DNA from: Candidatus Cloacimonas sp.
GTDB lineage: Bacteria; Cloacimonadota; Cloacimonadia; Cloacimonadales; Cloacimonadaceae
Direction: 5' to 3'
Assembly (NCBI GenBank): GCA_023227825.1
Contig: JALOCJ010000015.1
Coordinates: 1-23,143 of the forward strand
Length of the DNA stretch: 23,143 bases
The position numbers and the translations under genes are program-made. Every line of letters begins with the position of its first letter. Within the stretch, counting starts at the first letter, position 1. Of the stretch, positions 1-7,125 are shown piece by piece. The notes beneath the pieces are model-generated. The model was given only the letters and a program-made list of their open reading frames with translations. It had not been told where the DNA came from and did no database searches.

Positions 1-434
1 GTTCCGCTGGTTACAGCATATTCTTGCATTGCCTGTAATAAAGCTGCCTGTGTTTTAGGAGGTGTTCGGTTAATTTCATCTGCCAGAATAATATTGGCAA
101 AAATAGGACCTTTGATGTATTCAAAATGTTTTTTTTCGGTAACCGGGTCATTCACTAAAATCTCCGTTCCGGTAATATCGGAAGGCATTAAATCAGGTGT
201 AAATTGAATCCGGCTAAAAGACAGGGAAAGTGCTTTTGCCAGAGAAGAAATAAGCAAGGTTTTAGCTAATCCTGGAACTCCTTCCAGTAGGATATGCCCA
301 TTGGCAAAAAGGGCGATAAGGACATCTGTTAGAACTCTTTCCTGACCAATTATAACATTATGTATTTCATTTAACAGGGATTCTTTCAAGCCCTGCATTG
401 CAGTAATATCTTGTATCAGTTCTTCTTTAGTCAT
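1..434 (-). CDS. MoxR-family AAA+ ATPase (partial, C-terminus beyond window)
   Basis: Only the first 144 codons lie in the window; the rest continues past the left edge. The translation shows a Walker A loop GVPGLAKT at about residues 52-59 and a Walker B stretch IILADEINR at about 115-123, followed by the TPPKTQAALLQAMQE segment typical of MoxR proteins. MoxR ATPases are cytoplasmic AAA+ chaperones that usually act with DUF58/VWA proteins in assembly or activation of other complexes; which partner is used here cannot be seen. The ATG at 434 is preceded by an AAAGGAGAT ribosome-binding site that lies inside the end of the upstream gene, and the two genes overlap by 8 nt. It is the last gene visible in the operon that starts near 4937. 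Family assignment is secure, biological role is not. Confidence 0.93.
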   Translation of the reverse strand, partial: MTKEELIQDITAMQGLKESLLNEIHNVIIGQERVLTDVLIALFANGHILLEGVPGLAKTLLISSLAKALSLSFSRIQFTPDLMPSDITGTEILVNDPVTEKKHFEYIKGPIFANIILADEINRTPPKTQAALLQAMQEYAVTSG

Positions 435-1431
435 TTATTTTATCTCCTTTAATAACGGTGAAAAAGAGTTCAGGACCAAGAACTGCGAAAGCAATTATGC
501 CCCATAAACTCATTAATCCAGCTGTTAAAATATGTCCAAAAGCCATAATTGCCGAGGCAGTGGTCTTTGTCAATCCAAATCCAATACTAAAAATAATAAT
601 CATCATCCATTCATTACTGCCAAGTTGAGCAGGAGGTTGAGGAATGGCATAGGAAAGATTTATTAATGTGTAGCCGAATAAAACCAAAGTAAAAGGATAT
701 AATATACCGAAAGCTCTGAAAAGCAAATAAAAATAAATCCCATCCAATAAAATCCCACCGGCAGTTAAAAATAATGCTAAAATCAGCTTGAAGGGATGAT
801 GTTCAAAGAGGTTTAGCTCACTAATAAACATTTCTATAGCCGGGTTTACTTTTGTTTTTGCTTTTTGGGGTAACCAGGAAATAAGAGAGGTAATAATCTT
901 CACTACCAATTCCTTTTTCCACACCGAAGCAAGCAAGATAGCAAAAGCCACAATAAAAATCAATGTCAATAAACAAAGTAAAATCAGCATCGGTGTACTG
1001 AGTTTAATTGTAGTGAAAGGTAAAACAATGATGATGAATAAAATGGCAATGGTATCAAAGACCTTATCTACAAATACTGAAGGCAATGCTTTAAAATAGG
1101 GAAGATGATAATTTCTTTTAATAAACCAAGCACGAGCAAAATCCCCAGCTCTTATAGGAATTAAATAGTTGAGTAGATTGCCTGCCATAGCATATAACCA
1201 GGTTTTGAATATTTTAGGATTAGCCGGAGCAGGAATAAGTAAACGCCAACGCAAAGAGCGTAAAAAATAGGCAGAAAGATATGCTATGGAAGCAATTATA
1301 ACCCAATTATAATTGACTTTTGCAATTTGGGATTTAATTTCATCTAAAGGGGTATAATATAACCAGGCAGCAAGCAAAAGAATGCCTATAATTAGCCCAA
1401 TTATTAGAGAATTACGATTTTTTCGCGTCAT
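427..1431 (-). CDS. YbhN/UPF0104 family integral membrane protein (flippase-like)
   Basis: The 334-residue protein is very hydrophobic, with about eight predicted membrane segments from residue 8 to 325. It carries the family signature GDFAR at about residues 96-100, followed by the VDKVFDT stretch near 121-127 (usually ER..D), and a PPAQLGSNEW motif near 266-275. The family (lysylphosphatidylglycerol-synthase transmembrane region, AglD-like) is found in the inner membrane and is linked to lipid or glycan-lipid transfer or flipping. There is no C-terminal aminoacyl-lipid synthase domain, so it is the membrane part alone. Its ATG overlaps the stop of the preceding methyltransferase-like gene as ATGA, indicating translational coupling. 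The epimerase, PHP phosphatase and prenyl-synthase homologue upstream suggest envelope lipid or polysaccharide work; the substrate is unknown. Confidence 0.85.
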   Translation of the reverse strand: MTRKNRNSLIIGLIIGILLLAAWLYYTPLDEIKSQIAKVNYNWVIIASIAYLSAYFLRSLRWRLLIPAPANPKIFKTWLYAMAGNLLNYLIPIRAGDFARAWFIKRNYHLPYFKALPSVFVDKVFDTIAILFIIIVLPFTTIKLSTPMLILLCLLTLIFIVAFAILLASVWKKELVVKIITSLISWLPQKAKTKVNPAIEMFISELNLFEHHPFKLILALFLTAGGILLDGIYFYLLFRAFGILYPFTLVLFGYTLINLSYAIPQPPAQLGSNEWMMIIIFSIGFGLTKTTASAIMAFGHILTAGLMSLWGIIAFAVLGPELFFTVIKGDKIND

Positions 1432-2267
1432 TCACTATTTTCCGGAGTGAAGAGCAGATAATAATGATGTGCCCAATATTTTTTAAACTGTTTGGGAGCA
1501 GTCCTTTCCACAAAACTGTATCTAAACATCTTTTCCGCAAATTTACTGTCTTCTTCCTGATAATAGGAAAGAATTGTAACCGGTTCGGTATCCTTTTCCT
1601 GAATTTCCTGTTTCTTCAGCAAGCGGTTCAAAAAGAGTTCTTTTTTCATTCCGATATCGGGCCAGGGAGGACAGTCAATATAGTTTTCGTCTTCCAATTG
1701 CCATTTATTTTGTTTCATCAGGTATCTGATAGTAGCAAGGTCAAGATATTCCGGATGTAAAAAAGGATATTTCTCAGGGGTATAATCCTTTATTTGCATT
1801 TTATAGCCAATTCCATTGCGGTTGGGAACACAAATTAAGATTGCCTTATGGCAAACTCTGCAGAATTCAGAAAGAAAACTTTTTATGTTTTGGGTGAACC
1901 ATAAAGCGGAAAAATTGAAGCCCAAATCAAAATGCTTTTCGGGATAATCCAGTTGCACATAATCAGGGTTATATTTGATATCGGTATGCAAACGCAATTC
2001 CTGCCACAATTCCCGAATTTTTTCTAGGCGTTCCAAATTATGATCTTCCAGAGAGACCTTTATTCCTTGTCGTGCTAAATTTAACAGATTTATACCGCTT
2101 ATTCCGGTAAAGCCAAAACAAGGTGTTTCCAGAGCGGACTGAATTTTATAGACCTTACAAACATAATCCAGCAACTTATTTAGCACAATGCGTTCATAAG
2201 AAGAGCCCAAACCTTCATCCGGATTGTCAAAATATTTTGTCCAGTCATTAATAATTGGAACTGCCAT
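1428..2267 (-). CDS. class I SAM-dependent methyltransferase-like protein
   Basis: The 279-residue soluble protein has the layout of a Rossmann methyltransferase. A glycine-containing loop sits at about residues 51-60 (FGFTGISGIN), an acidic strand end at about 71-76 (VSLEDH), and a strand-helix-strand segment at about 113-148 ends in LICVPN. The motif I loop lacks the usual ExGxGxG spacing and the post-motif acidic residues are not canonical, so SAM binding is likely but not certain. The rest of the protein (about 150-279) is rich in aromatic and charged residues and matches nothing I recognise. Its start overlaps the stop of the epimerase gene by one base (TGATG), and its own stop overlaps the next start, so it is translated in a chain with envelope-type genes. 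It may modify a sugar or lipid product of the operon; this is inference. Confidence 0.6.
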   Translation of the reverse strand: MAVPIINDWTKYFDNPDEGLGSSYERIVLNKLLDYVCKVYKIQSALETPCFGFTGISGINLLNLARQGIKVSLEDHNLERLEKIRELWQELRLHTDIKYNPDYVQLDYPEKHFDLGFNFSALWFTQNIKSFLSEFCRVCHKAILICVPNRNGIGYKMQIKDYTPEKYPFLHPEYLDLATIRYLMKQNKWQLEDENYIDCPPWPDIGMKKELFLNRLLKKQEIQEKDTEPVTILSYYQEEDSKFAEKMFRYSFVERTAPKQFKKYWAHHYYLLFTPENSE

Positions 2268-3250
2268 CAGTGTTTTTGATAGTCCTTTATGGTTATTTCC
2301 AATTCGGGGATGGTGAAATGGGATTTGTAACCTTCTTTTTCCATTATATCATAATAAGCACTTACATCGTAAAACCAGCTTTTGGAAATGAGTTCAAAAC
2401 GGCTAATCCACAATTCATTTTTCAGAAGACGAGCTATATTTTCACCCCAGGCAAAAAAAATTCTATCTAATCTTAAAGCCCGGGGATAGTTTTTTCCGTG
2501 AAGCTGACGGGAAATAAAATCTACCAATGCCTGCAAACGAACTGGTTCACGATCCGCTACTGTAAGTGTAAGTCCGCTTTTCCAATCCCTGCTTGTAAGA
2601 TATAGAAATGCCTTCACCAAAGCATCAATATGACAAAGATGAATCCAAACCGGTTTATTGATAAGCGGGAAAAGATGCTTATCTACCAATTTTACCATTT
2701 GATAAGGAAAACCGAAGTCACCTTCTCCATAAGCAATACTGGGACGAACAATGGCAGCTTTCAGTCCATTTAAAATAGCCCGATTGATTATACGTTCTGC
2801 TTCTATTTTCGTATAATGATAGTAATTATCAGGGTTTTTCTCGGTTTGAGGTCCGGCAGGAAGTTCTTGAGGAATTGCTCCAAAAACACCAACAGAAGAA
2901 CAATAAATCAAGCGTGCATCTTTAGCAAGACAATATTCTACCATCTGTCCTGTGCTGTAAACATTGCTGCGGAGATAAGTTTCTTTGGGAAATTTCCTGC
3001 CACCTCGTAAGGCACCAATATGTAAAATTGTATCAAATTCATTGGTAAAAAGGAATTCCTTTAAATTAGCGGTATCAGCAAGATCAATTTCCACAATCCG
3101 AATTGTTTTTTCAAATTCTTTATAGCGACAGGGATCTGTCTTCGGACGCACTAACGCGGTAATATTAAAATCGGGAAAGGACTCTAACAGTTCCCTTAAA
3201 ACATTTCTACCAATGAAACCGGTAATGCCGGTAATGAGAAATTTAGCCAA
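2267..3250 (-). CDS. NAD(P)-dependent epimerase/dehydratase (extended SDR)
   Basis: The 327-residue protein starts with the dinucleotide-binding motif GITGFIG (residues 8-14, GxxGxxG), followed by the expected acidic and DL/A segments. The catalytic set is present: Ser at about 118-119 in LIYCSSVGVFG and Tyr144-Lys148 in YHYTK. This is the extended short-chain dehydrogenase/reductase family, typically sugar-nucleotide epimerases, dehydratases or related lipid/sterol-type reductases; the substrate cannot be read from the sequence. The start is TTG at 3250: an AGAGGA ribosome-binding site sits just upstream, there is no earlier usable ATG, and the N-terminal nucleotide-binding strand begins at once. 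It overlaps the end of the PHP gene by 8 nt and touches the next start as TGATG. It probably makes or alters a sugar or lipid used by the envelope operon. Confidence 0.88.
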   Translation of the reverse strand: MAKFLITGITGFIGRNVLRELLESFPDFNITALVRPKTDPCRYKEFEKTIRIVEIDLADTANLKEFLFTNEFDTILHIGALRGGRKFPKETYLRSNVYSTGQMVEYCLAKDARLIYCSSVGVFGAIPQELPAGPQTEKNPDNYYHYTKIEAERIINRAILNGLKAAIVRPSIAYGEGDFGFPYQMVKLVDKHLFPLINKPVWIHLCHIDALVKAFLYLTSRDWKSGLTLTVADREPVRLQALVDFISRQLHGKNYPRALRLDRIFFAWGENIARLLKNELWISRFELISKSWFYDVSAYYDIMEKEGYKSHFTIPELEITIKDYQKH

Positions 3251-4034
3251 AAATCCTCTTTATTAAACTGCGTTTATGATGATGATGAGAATGGTGAGGA
3301 CGGTAAACCTGAACATATTCATAAGGGATATTTTCTCCGCTGGCAATGCAGGAAGGGAAAACATAAAAAAGCAAATGAGCAGTATGATTATCTATCATTT
3401 CTTCCACCTTATTCCGCGCTTCAAAATAGGCAAGATATTTACCGCGAATATGATCGTCTGAAGCAATAAAATGTGTCCAGCCCTTATTCACTAAAATCCA
3501 GGCAGTGGACTTAACCTTATCTCCATAAAGTCCAAGTAAACTTCCGGCATTGGTTTGCAGATAAATATTGCGATAGATCAGGTTTTCGGCACGAGAGGGC
3601 TTTTGCATAATGCTTACATAGCGTTCTGCATGAGCTAAAATAGGTTTATAACCCGCTCGTAAAAGGGGAAAGATATTATTATAAAAATCATTGGGTAGAC
3701 CATTTAAATCACTTTCCAAAAGGATATAAGAACTTTTACCCAGAGTCAGATTTTGGGTTTTTATATCCTCCAAAATATCCGGTTGTAAATAAATTTCAAA
3801 TCCGGGCTGAATATCAAGGTCTATTCCTGCCTCTTTTGCTTTATTTACTATGGTATTGAATTTCTCATCATATTCCTGACGACTGTATTGGTAATGACCT
3901 CTAAAATAATGGGCAGTTAGATAGACCCTTTTTATTCCGCCTTCAGTCATCTGCCATAATTGCCGCAGAGAATCATCAAGGGATTTTGAACCATCATCAA
4001 TATTAGGCAACAGATGAGTATGAATATCAATCAT
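3243..4034 (-). CDS. PHP-domain phosphatase, CpsB/YwqE type (protein-tyrosine phosphatase family)
   Basis: The 263-residue protein opens with IDIHTHLLPNIDDGS (His5, His7), then TAHYFRG (His42), GFEIYL (Glu80), ILAHAERY (His135), TNAGSLLG near 161-168 and ASDDH at 191-195. This is the motif order of the manganese-dependent CpsB/CapC/YwqE tyrosine phosphatases, which dephosphorylate BY-kinases that control polysaccharide export. Two motifs differ from the common form: TPHH is TAHY here (second His replaced by Tyr43) and AHPER is AHAER. The C-terminus has an unusual histidine cluster (247-253, HHSHHHH) before a basic tail, which could bind metal. No BY-kinase is visible in the window. The gene starts 3 nt after the stop of the prenyl-synthase homologue and overlaps the epimerase by 8 nt. 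Family assignment is good; true substrate is open. Confidence 0.83.
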   Translation of the reverse strand: MIDIHTHLLPNIDDGSKSLDDSLRQLWQMTEGGIKRVYLTAHYFRGHYQYSRQEYDEKFNTIVNKAKEAGIDLDIQPGFEIYLQPDILEDIKTQNLTLGKSSYILLESDLNGLPNDFYNNIFPLLRAGYKPILAHAERYVSIMQKPSRAENLIYRNIYLQTNAGSLLGLYGDKVKSTAWILVNKGWTHFIASDDHIRGKYLAYFEARNKVEEMIDNHTAHLLFYVFPSCIASGENIPYEYVQVYRPHHSHHHHKRSLIKRIFG

Positions 4035-4037
4035 TGA

Positions 4038-4937
4038 TCAGGGTAATCTCTCTTTTATCATAGCTACGAATTCCAGTAAAATTGAGTTTTTGGGATATGG
4101 CTTTAGCATTTTAACCGCATCAGCAAGCATATTTTCTACCGTTTTTCGCGCTTTATCAAAACCCAGCAGAGCTGTATAACTGGCTTTGGAAACAGGAATG
4201 TATTCATCATCCAAACCCTCACTACCACGAGAATAATCCGCTTCAATATCTTCAATCATTTGATAGGCAATTCCCAAATTCAAGGCATAAGCCCTCATAA
4301 CCTGATGAGTTTCTTCATCAGCTTTGCCAAGTAAACAAGCAATATCAGCAGCTGCCTGTAATAAAGACCCCACCTTTTTCCTATCAATATAATTCAAAGT
4401 GTTTATTTTCATCACTTTATGTCGGCTGGAAAGAGCTACTACCTGTCCTCCAATCATTCCATAGCTTTTTGTAGCATTAGAAATAAGACGAATTGCTTCC
4501 AGCGCCTGTTCCGGATTTTTAAGCTCGCTGATTATTTCATAAGCCAGTGAGTAAAGTGCATCGGCAGCCAAAATAGCTATGGCATTTCCATATTTGATAT
4601 GCAACGCGGGCTGAGCTCTTCGCTGTGTTCTGTTCATCACACTTGGCAAATCATCATGAACTATCGCTCCATTATGTAACAATTCAATAGCTACTGCCGA
4701 TTTTACAGCATCTGGAAAAGCACGGTGTTTTTTAAACCCCGTAAGCATTTCAAACATTGAAAGAAGCAGTAATGGACGCCATCTTTTACCTCCAGGAATT
4801 ACTGCTTCATACATTGCTTTTTTAAGCTCTGTGGCATATTTGTTTTCCAATGATAGTGCGTTTTTAAGTTCCTGGTCAATAAGTTCCAAACGCGTCTCAA
4901 AATACTTCTGTAAAAGCAAAGCATACTCCCTTTTCAT
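4038..4937 (-). CDS. polyprenyl synthetase (IspA/IspB-type) homologue with altered catalytic motifs
   Basis: The roughly 299-residue protein has the trans-isoprenyl diphosphate synthase layout: PGGKRWRPLLL near residue 48, a first Asp-rich region HDDLPSV at about 94-100, GNAIAILAADAL, a GGQ motif near 163-165, KVGSLL, and a second Asp-rich region YQMIEDIEAD near 225-234, followed by KASYTALLG. The catalytic sites are not canonical. The first motif lacks its third Asp (DDLPSVM instead of DDxxxxD), the GGQxxDL Asp is Ala, and the usual DDxxD of the second site reads EDIEA followed by D. The protein may be a diverged synthase or a non-catalytic partner subunit. I prefer the ATG at 4937 over an upstream in-frame TTG at 4949 because the TTG has no ribosome-binding site; neither start has a strong one. 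It is the first gene of the leftward operon. Confidence 0.8.
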   Translation of the reverse strand: MKREYALLLQKYFETRLELIDQELKNALSLENKYATELKKAMYEAVIPGGKRWRPLLLLSMFEMLTGFKKHRAFPDAVKSAVAIELLHNGAIVHDDLPSVMNRTQRRAQPALHIKYGNAIAILAADALYSLAYEIISELKNPEQALEAIRLISNATKSYGMIGGQVVALSSRHKVMKINTLNYIDRKKVGSLLQAAADIACLLGKADEETHQVMRAYALNLGIAYQMIEDIEADYSRGSEGLDDEYIPVSKASYTALLGFDKARKTVENMLADAVKMLKPYPKNSILLEFVAMIKERLP

Positions 4938-4972
4938 CAAGCTTGACAAAAGCTGCTATTTAACTTGTTCTT

Positions 4973-4998
4973 TTTATATAATACCATAGATTTGTCAA
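4973..4998 (-). promoter_or_regulatory. possible sigma70-type promoter of the envelope operon
   Basis: On the minus strand a perfect -35 TTGACA lies at 4998-4993 and an AT-rich TATATAAA stretch follows, with TATAAA at 4978-4973. The spacing for that hexamer is only 14 nt, shorter than the usual 16-18, so the exact -10 is uncertain. It is in the right place, with a leader of about 30 nt to the ATG at 4937. Confidence 0.3.
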
Positions 4999-5068
4999 GT
5001 TTTTTCTCTGTTGGTATTCCCATATTTCGCTTCGGGGCTTATATTTCATCCTGGATTGTATTCGCCCA

Positions 5069-5122
5069 CCGGAAAAACGACATCTTGTCGTTTTATGGTT
5101 GACGGAGACATCACCCATCCGA
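5069..5122. repeat. paired REP-like hairpin element, copy A
   Basis: Two short hairpins lie almost back to back downstream of the TonB-receptor gene. The first is CCGGAA followed by a perfect 9-bp inverted repeat AAAACGACA-TCT-TGTCGTTTT (5074-5094). The second is GGTTGACG-GAGA-CATCACCC (5097-5116), an imperfect stem in the opposite orientation. The same pair, in the same order, occurs at 12545-12658 with changed but still paired stem bases. On the minus strand the first hairpin is followed by TTTTT, so it could also end transcription of the receptor gene about 125 nt upstream. It is non-coding; I see no transposase nearby. Confidence 0.7.
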
Positions 5123-5124
5123 CT

Positions 5125-5160
5125 CTCTCAACCTTCTAAACCCTCTCAACCTTCTAAACC
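5125..5160. repeat. exact 18-nt tandem duplication (9-nt substructure)
   Basis: CTCTCAACCTTCTAAACC is present twice, head to tail. Read on the minus strand it is four 9-nt units, GGTTTAGAA GGTTGAGAG repeated twice, and the flanking bases decay with a similar pyrimidine-rich texture up to about 5218. It directly adjoins the REP-like element at 5069-5122 and fills the spacer behind the TonB-receptor gene. Function unknown. Confidence 0.8.
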
Positions 5161-5218
5161 TTCCGACCCTCTCAAACTAAACGCTCTCCAGATCTTTCGT
5201 CCTTTCTGCTCTCTTAAT

Positions 5219-7105
5219 CTATATTTTAGCTTTCAGAGCTATAGAAAAGTTTCTTCCTGGTTCCGGATAACCATATTCACTTTGGTAATCCTCATCCAAC
5301 AGGTTTTCCACTCCCAGAGATAGTTCCAATATTTTCCAGGGGAAGATGCCTAGCAAATCGTGTTTCCAGTATGTATTTAAAGTATGGTAACTCACGCTAT
5401 CATCTTGGGAAAGACGTCTATCTCTATAAGAACTATAGATCATAAAATTAATTTTACCTGGTAATGTAAATCTTTGGCATAATTCAACTGAGTTTTTTGG
5501 TATCTCAGTTAAATAATAATCGCTATTTTTCCGGTAGCTCAGGTAAGCGTAATTTACGCTGGTCTGAAAAAAATTCGCAGGAGAATAGCTAAGTCCAATT
5601 TCCGTTCCCTGGGATTGCACTTTATGGATATTTTCATAGCGTCCTTTATATAAATCAATAAGGTCCTTGGTATCATTAAAATAAGCACTGCAAGATAAAG
5701 AAATTTTGTTCTGCCAAAGTGCCTGATTATGATTTATTTCCAGTTTCAGGGCATTTTGGGGTTTCAAATCGGGATTCCCTTTACTGGCTGAATAAAGTTG
5801 ACGCATAGTTGGATGAGAAGTATTTTGTCCAATAGCTAAAGATGTTTCACTATCAGGTATTATTTCATACACAATTCCTAAAGCAGGTTCCCATTGAGGT
5901 TGAAAATTGTTATTATCTCTATTGATTCTGTTATTAATACCAATTCCTATCGTAAACAATAGCTTAGGTATAATTAAACATTCAAATTGACTGAAAGCTT
6001 GATGAATATGAACAAATGAATCCGTCCAAGAAAGATAAGAATCATTATCTTTCCTAGTATTTACTTGATAATCGTAATTATAGCCAATATCCAGTTTTTT
6101 ATTTCCCGAAAATGTTGTCGTAAAACGGGAATGAAAACCAAAACCGGCATTATGCATCATAGAATCTAAAGTTAAATTCTCATAAGCAGGATCTTTATAT
6201 TCCAAATAACGATCAGAACTTCCATCACTTAATAACTGCAAGTTTAAGGTGCTGGAGTCATTCACCTGCATTTTTGTCCGTAACCCGATATGATAACGCA
6301 TCCAGTCCTGATATTGACGATAGCGTTGTTCATAAATAGAAGAAGGGATATTCTTTTTGTCCATTTGGCTGTAGCCGAAATCCATTCCTATATTATGAAA
6401 GGTTAATAGTTCTCTGTTCAGAGAGCCGAAAATATTATACAGGCATTGATCACTGTTATTACGAACTCCTCCATCTTCATAAGGAGTAGGAGTAAATTTT
6501 TCAGAGAGTATAAAGCCATTCGTTTTTTCCCGAGAAACACCTAACCGGTAATTCCAGGTGTCAAAACTATGCGCTGTAGATATATTTACTTCATTGGTAT
6601 TGTAGCGTTTGAATATTGTATTCAATTCCAACCAGTAATTTTTAGGCGGGGCTTTGGAAATAATATTAATCACCCCGCCCATATTATTTGTGCCGAAAAG
6701 AGGTGAAGCGGGTCCCTTTAAAATCTGGATTTCTTCAATATCCAGTAAAGAGAGTTTGCTGATATCCACATTGCCAAAATAGCCGTTATTTAGAGGTTTG
6801 CCATCCACCATCACTTTAATTTCGTTTTTTCGGAAACCCCGTAAGCGTAAATTGCTTTCGTCTTTTGTCCCAATCGTAGCGCTGATGCCAACGCTTTTTT
6901 GCATTGCTTCTCTCAAGGAGAGGGAATTTATTACATCTTCACTGTTAATTGTATGTAACGAACCAATTGCCTCTGAGGGCTTTTCCACAATTACATAAAC
7001 GGGAGGAAGAGTGTAGGTCTTCAGTGAATCCTGTTTTGCCGATGCGCCTAAGGCAACCGCAATCCAGGCAAAAATCAGCGGCAGGATAGTTTGTAGTCGT
7101 TTCAC
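5219..7105 (-). CDS. TonB-dependent outer-membrane receptor
   Basis: The 628-residue protein has a signal peptide (residues 1-23, ending ALGASA), a TonB-box-like segment near 31-41, a plug domain at about 48-155 with LRLRGF, VMVDGKPLN, IEEIQILKGPASPLFGTN and GGVINIIS, and then a 22-strand-type beta-barrel to the end. The length is that of BtuB-like receptors, without the extra N-terminal carboxypeptidase-like domain common in Bacteroidetes. The final residue is Ile rather than the usual aromatic. The start is GTG at 7105, 20 nt after the stop of the lipoprotein gene; the ribosome-binding site is weak, but the signal peptide fixes this start closely. Receptors of this type import cobalamin, siderophores, haem or oligosaccharides using TonB energy. 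The substrate here is unknown, and I could not recognise a cobalamin riboswitch upstream. Confidence 0.93.
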   Translation of the reverse strand: MKRLQTILPLIFAWIAVALGASAKQDSLKTYTLPPVYVIVEKPSEAIGSLHTINSEDVINSLSLREAMQKSVGISATIGTKDESNLRLRGFRKNEIKVMVDGKPLNNGYFGNVDISKLSLLDIEEIQILKGPASPLFGTNNMGGVINIISKAPPKNYWLELNTIFKRYNTNEVNISTAHSFDTWNYRLGVSREKTNGFILSEKFTPTPYEDGGVRNNSDQCLYNIFGSLNRELLTFHNIGMDFGYSQMDKKNIPSSIYEQRYRQYQDWMRYHIGLRTKMQVNDSSTLNLQLLSDGSSDRYLEYKDPAYENLTLDSMMHNAGFGFHSRFTTTFSGNKKLDIGYNYDYQVNTRKDNDSYLSWTDSFVHIHQAFSQFECLIIPKLLFTIGIGINNRINRDNNNFQPQWEPALGIVYEIIPDSETSLAIGQNTSHPTMRQLYSASKGNPDLKPQNALKLEINHNQALWQNKISLSCSAYFNDTKDLIDLYKGRYENIHKVQSQGTEIGLSYSPANFFQTSVNYAYLSYRKNSDYYLTEIPKNSVELCQRFTLPGKINFMIYSSYRDRRLSQDDSVSYHTLNTYWKHDLLGIFPWKILELSLGVENLLDEDYQSEYGYPEPGRNFSIALKAKI

Positions 7106-7125
7106 TTCTATGTTGAAGAATTTCT

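Noticed and set aside
5099..5323. Plus-strand ORF of 74 codons with SQPSKPS repeats
   Set aside because: The repeats are a by-product of the 18-nt DNA repeat, and the ORF then runs antisense into the TonB-receptor gene; no ribosome-binding site.
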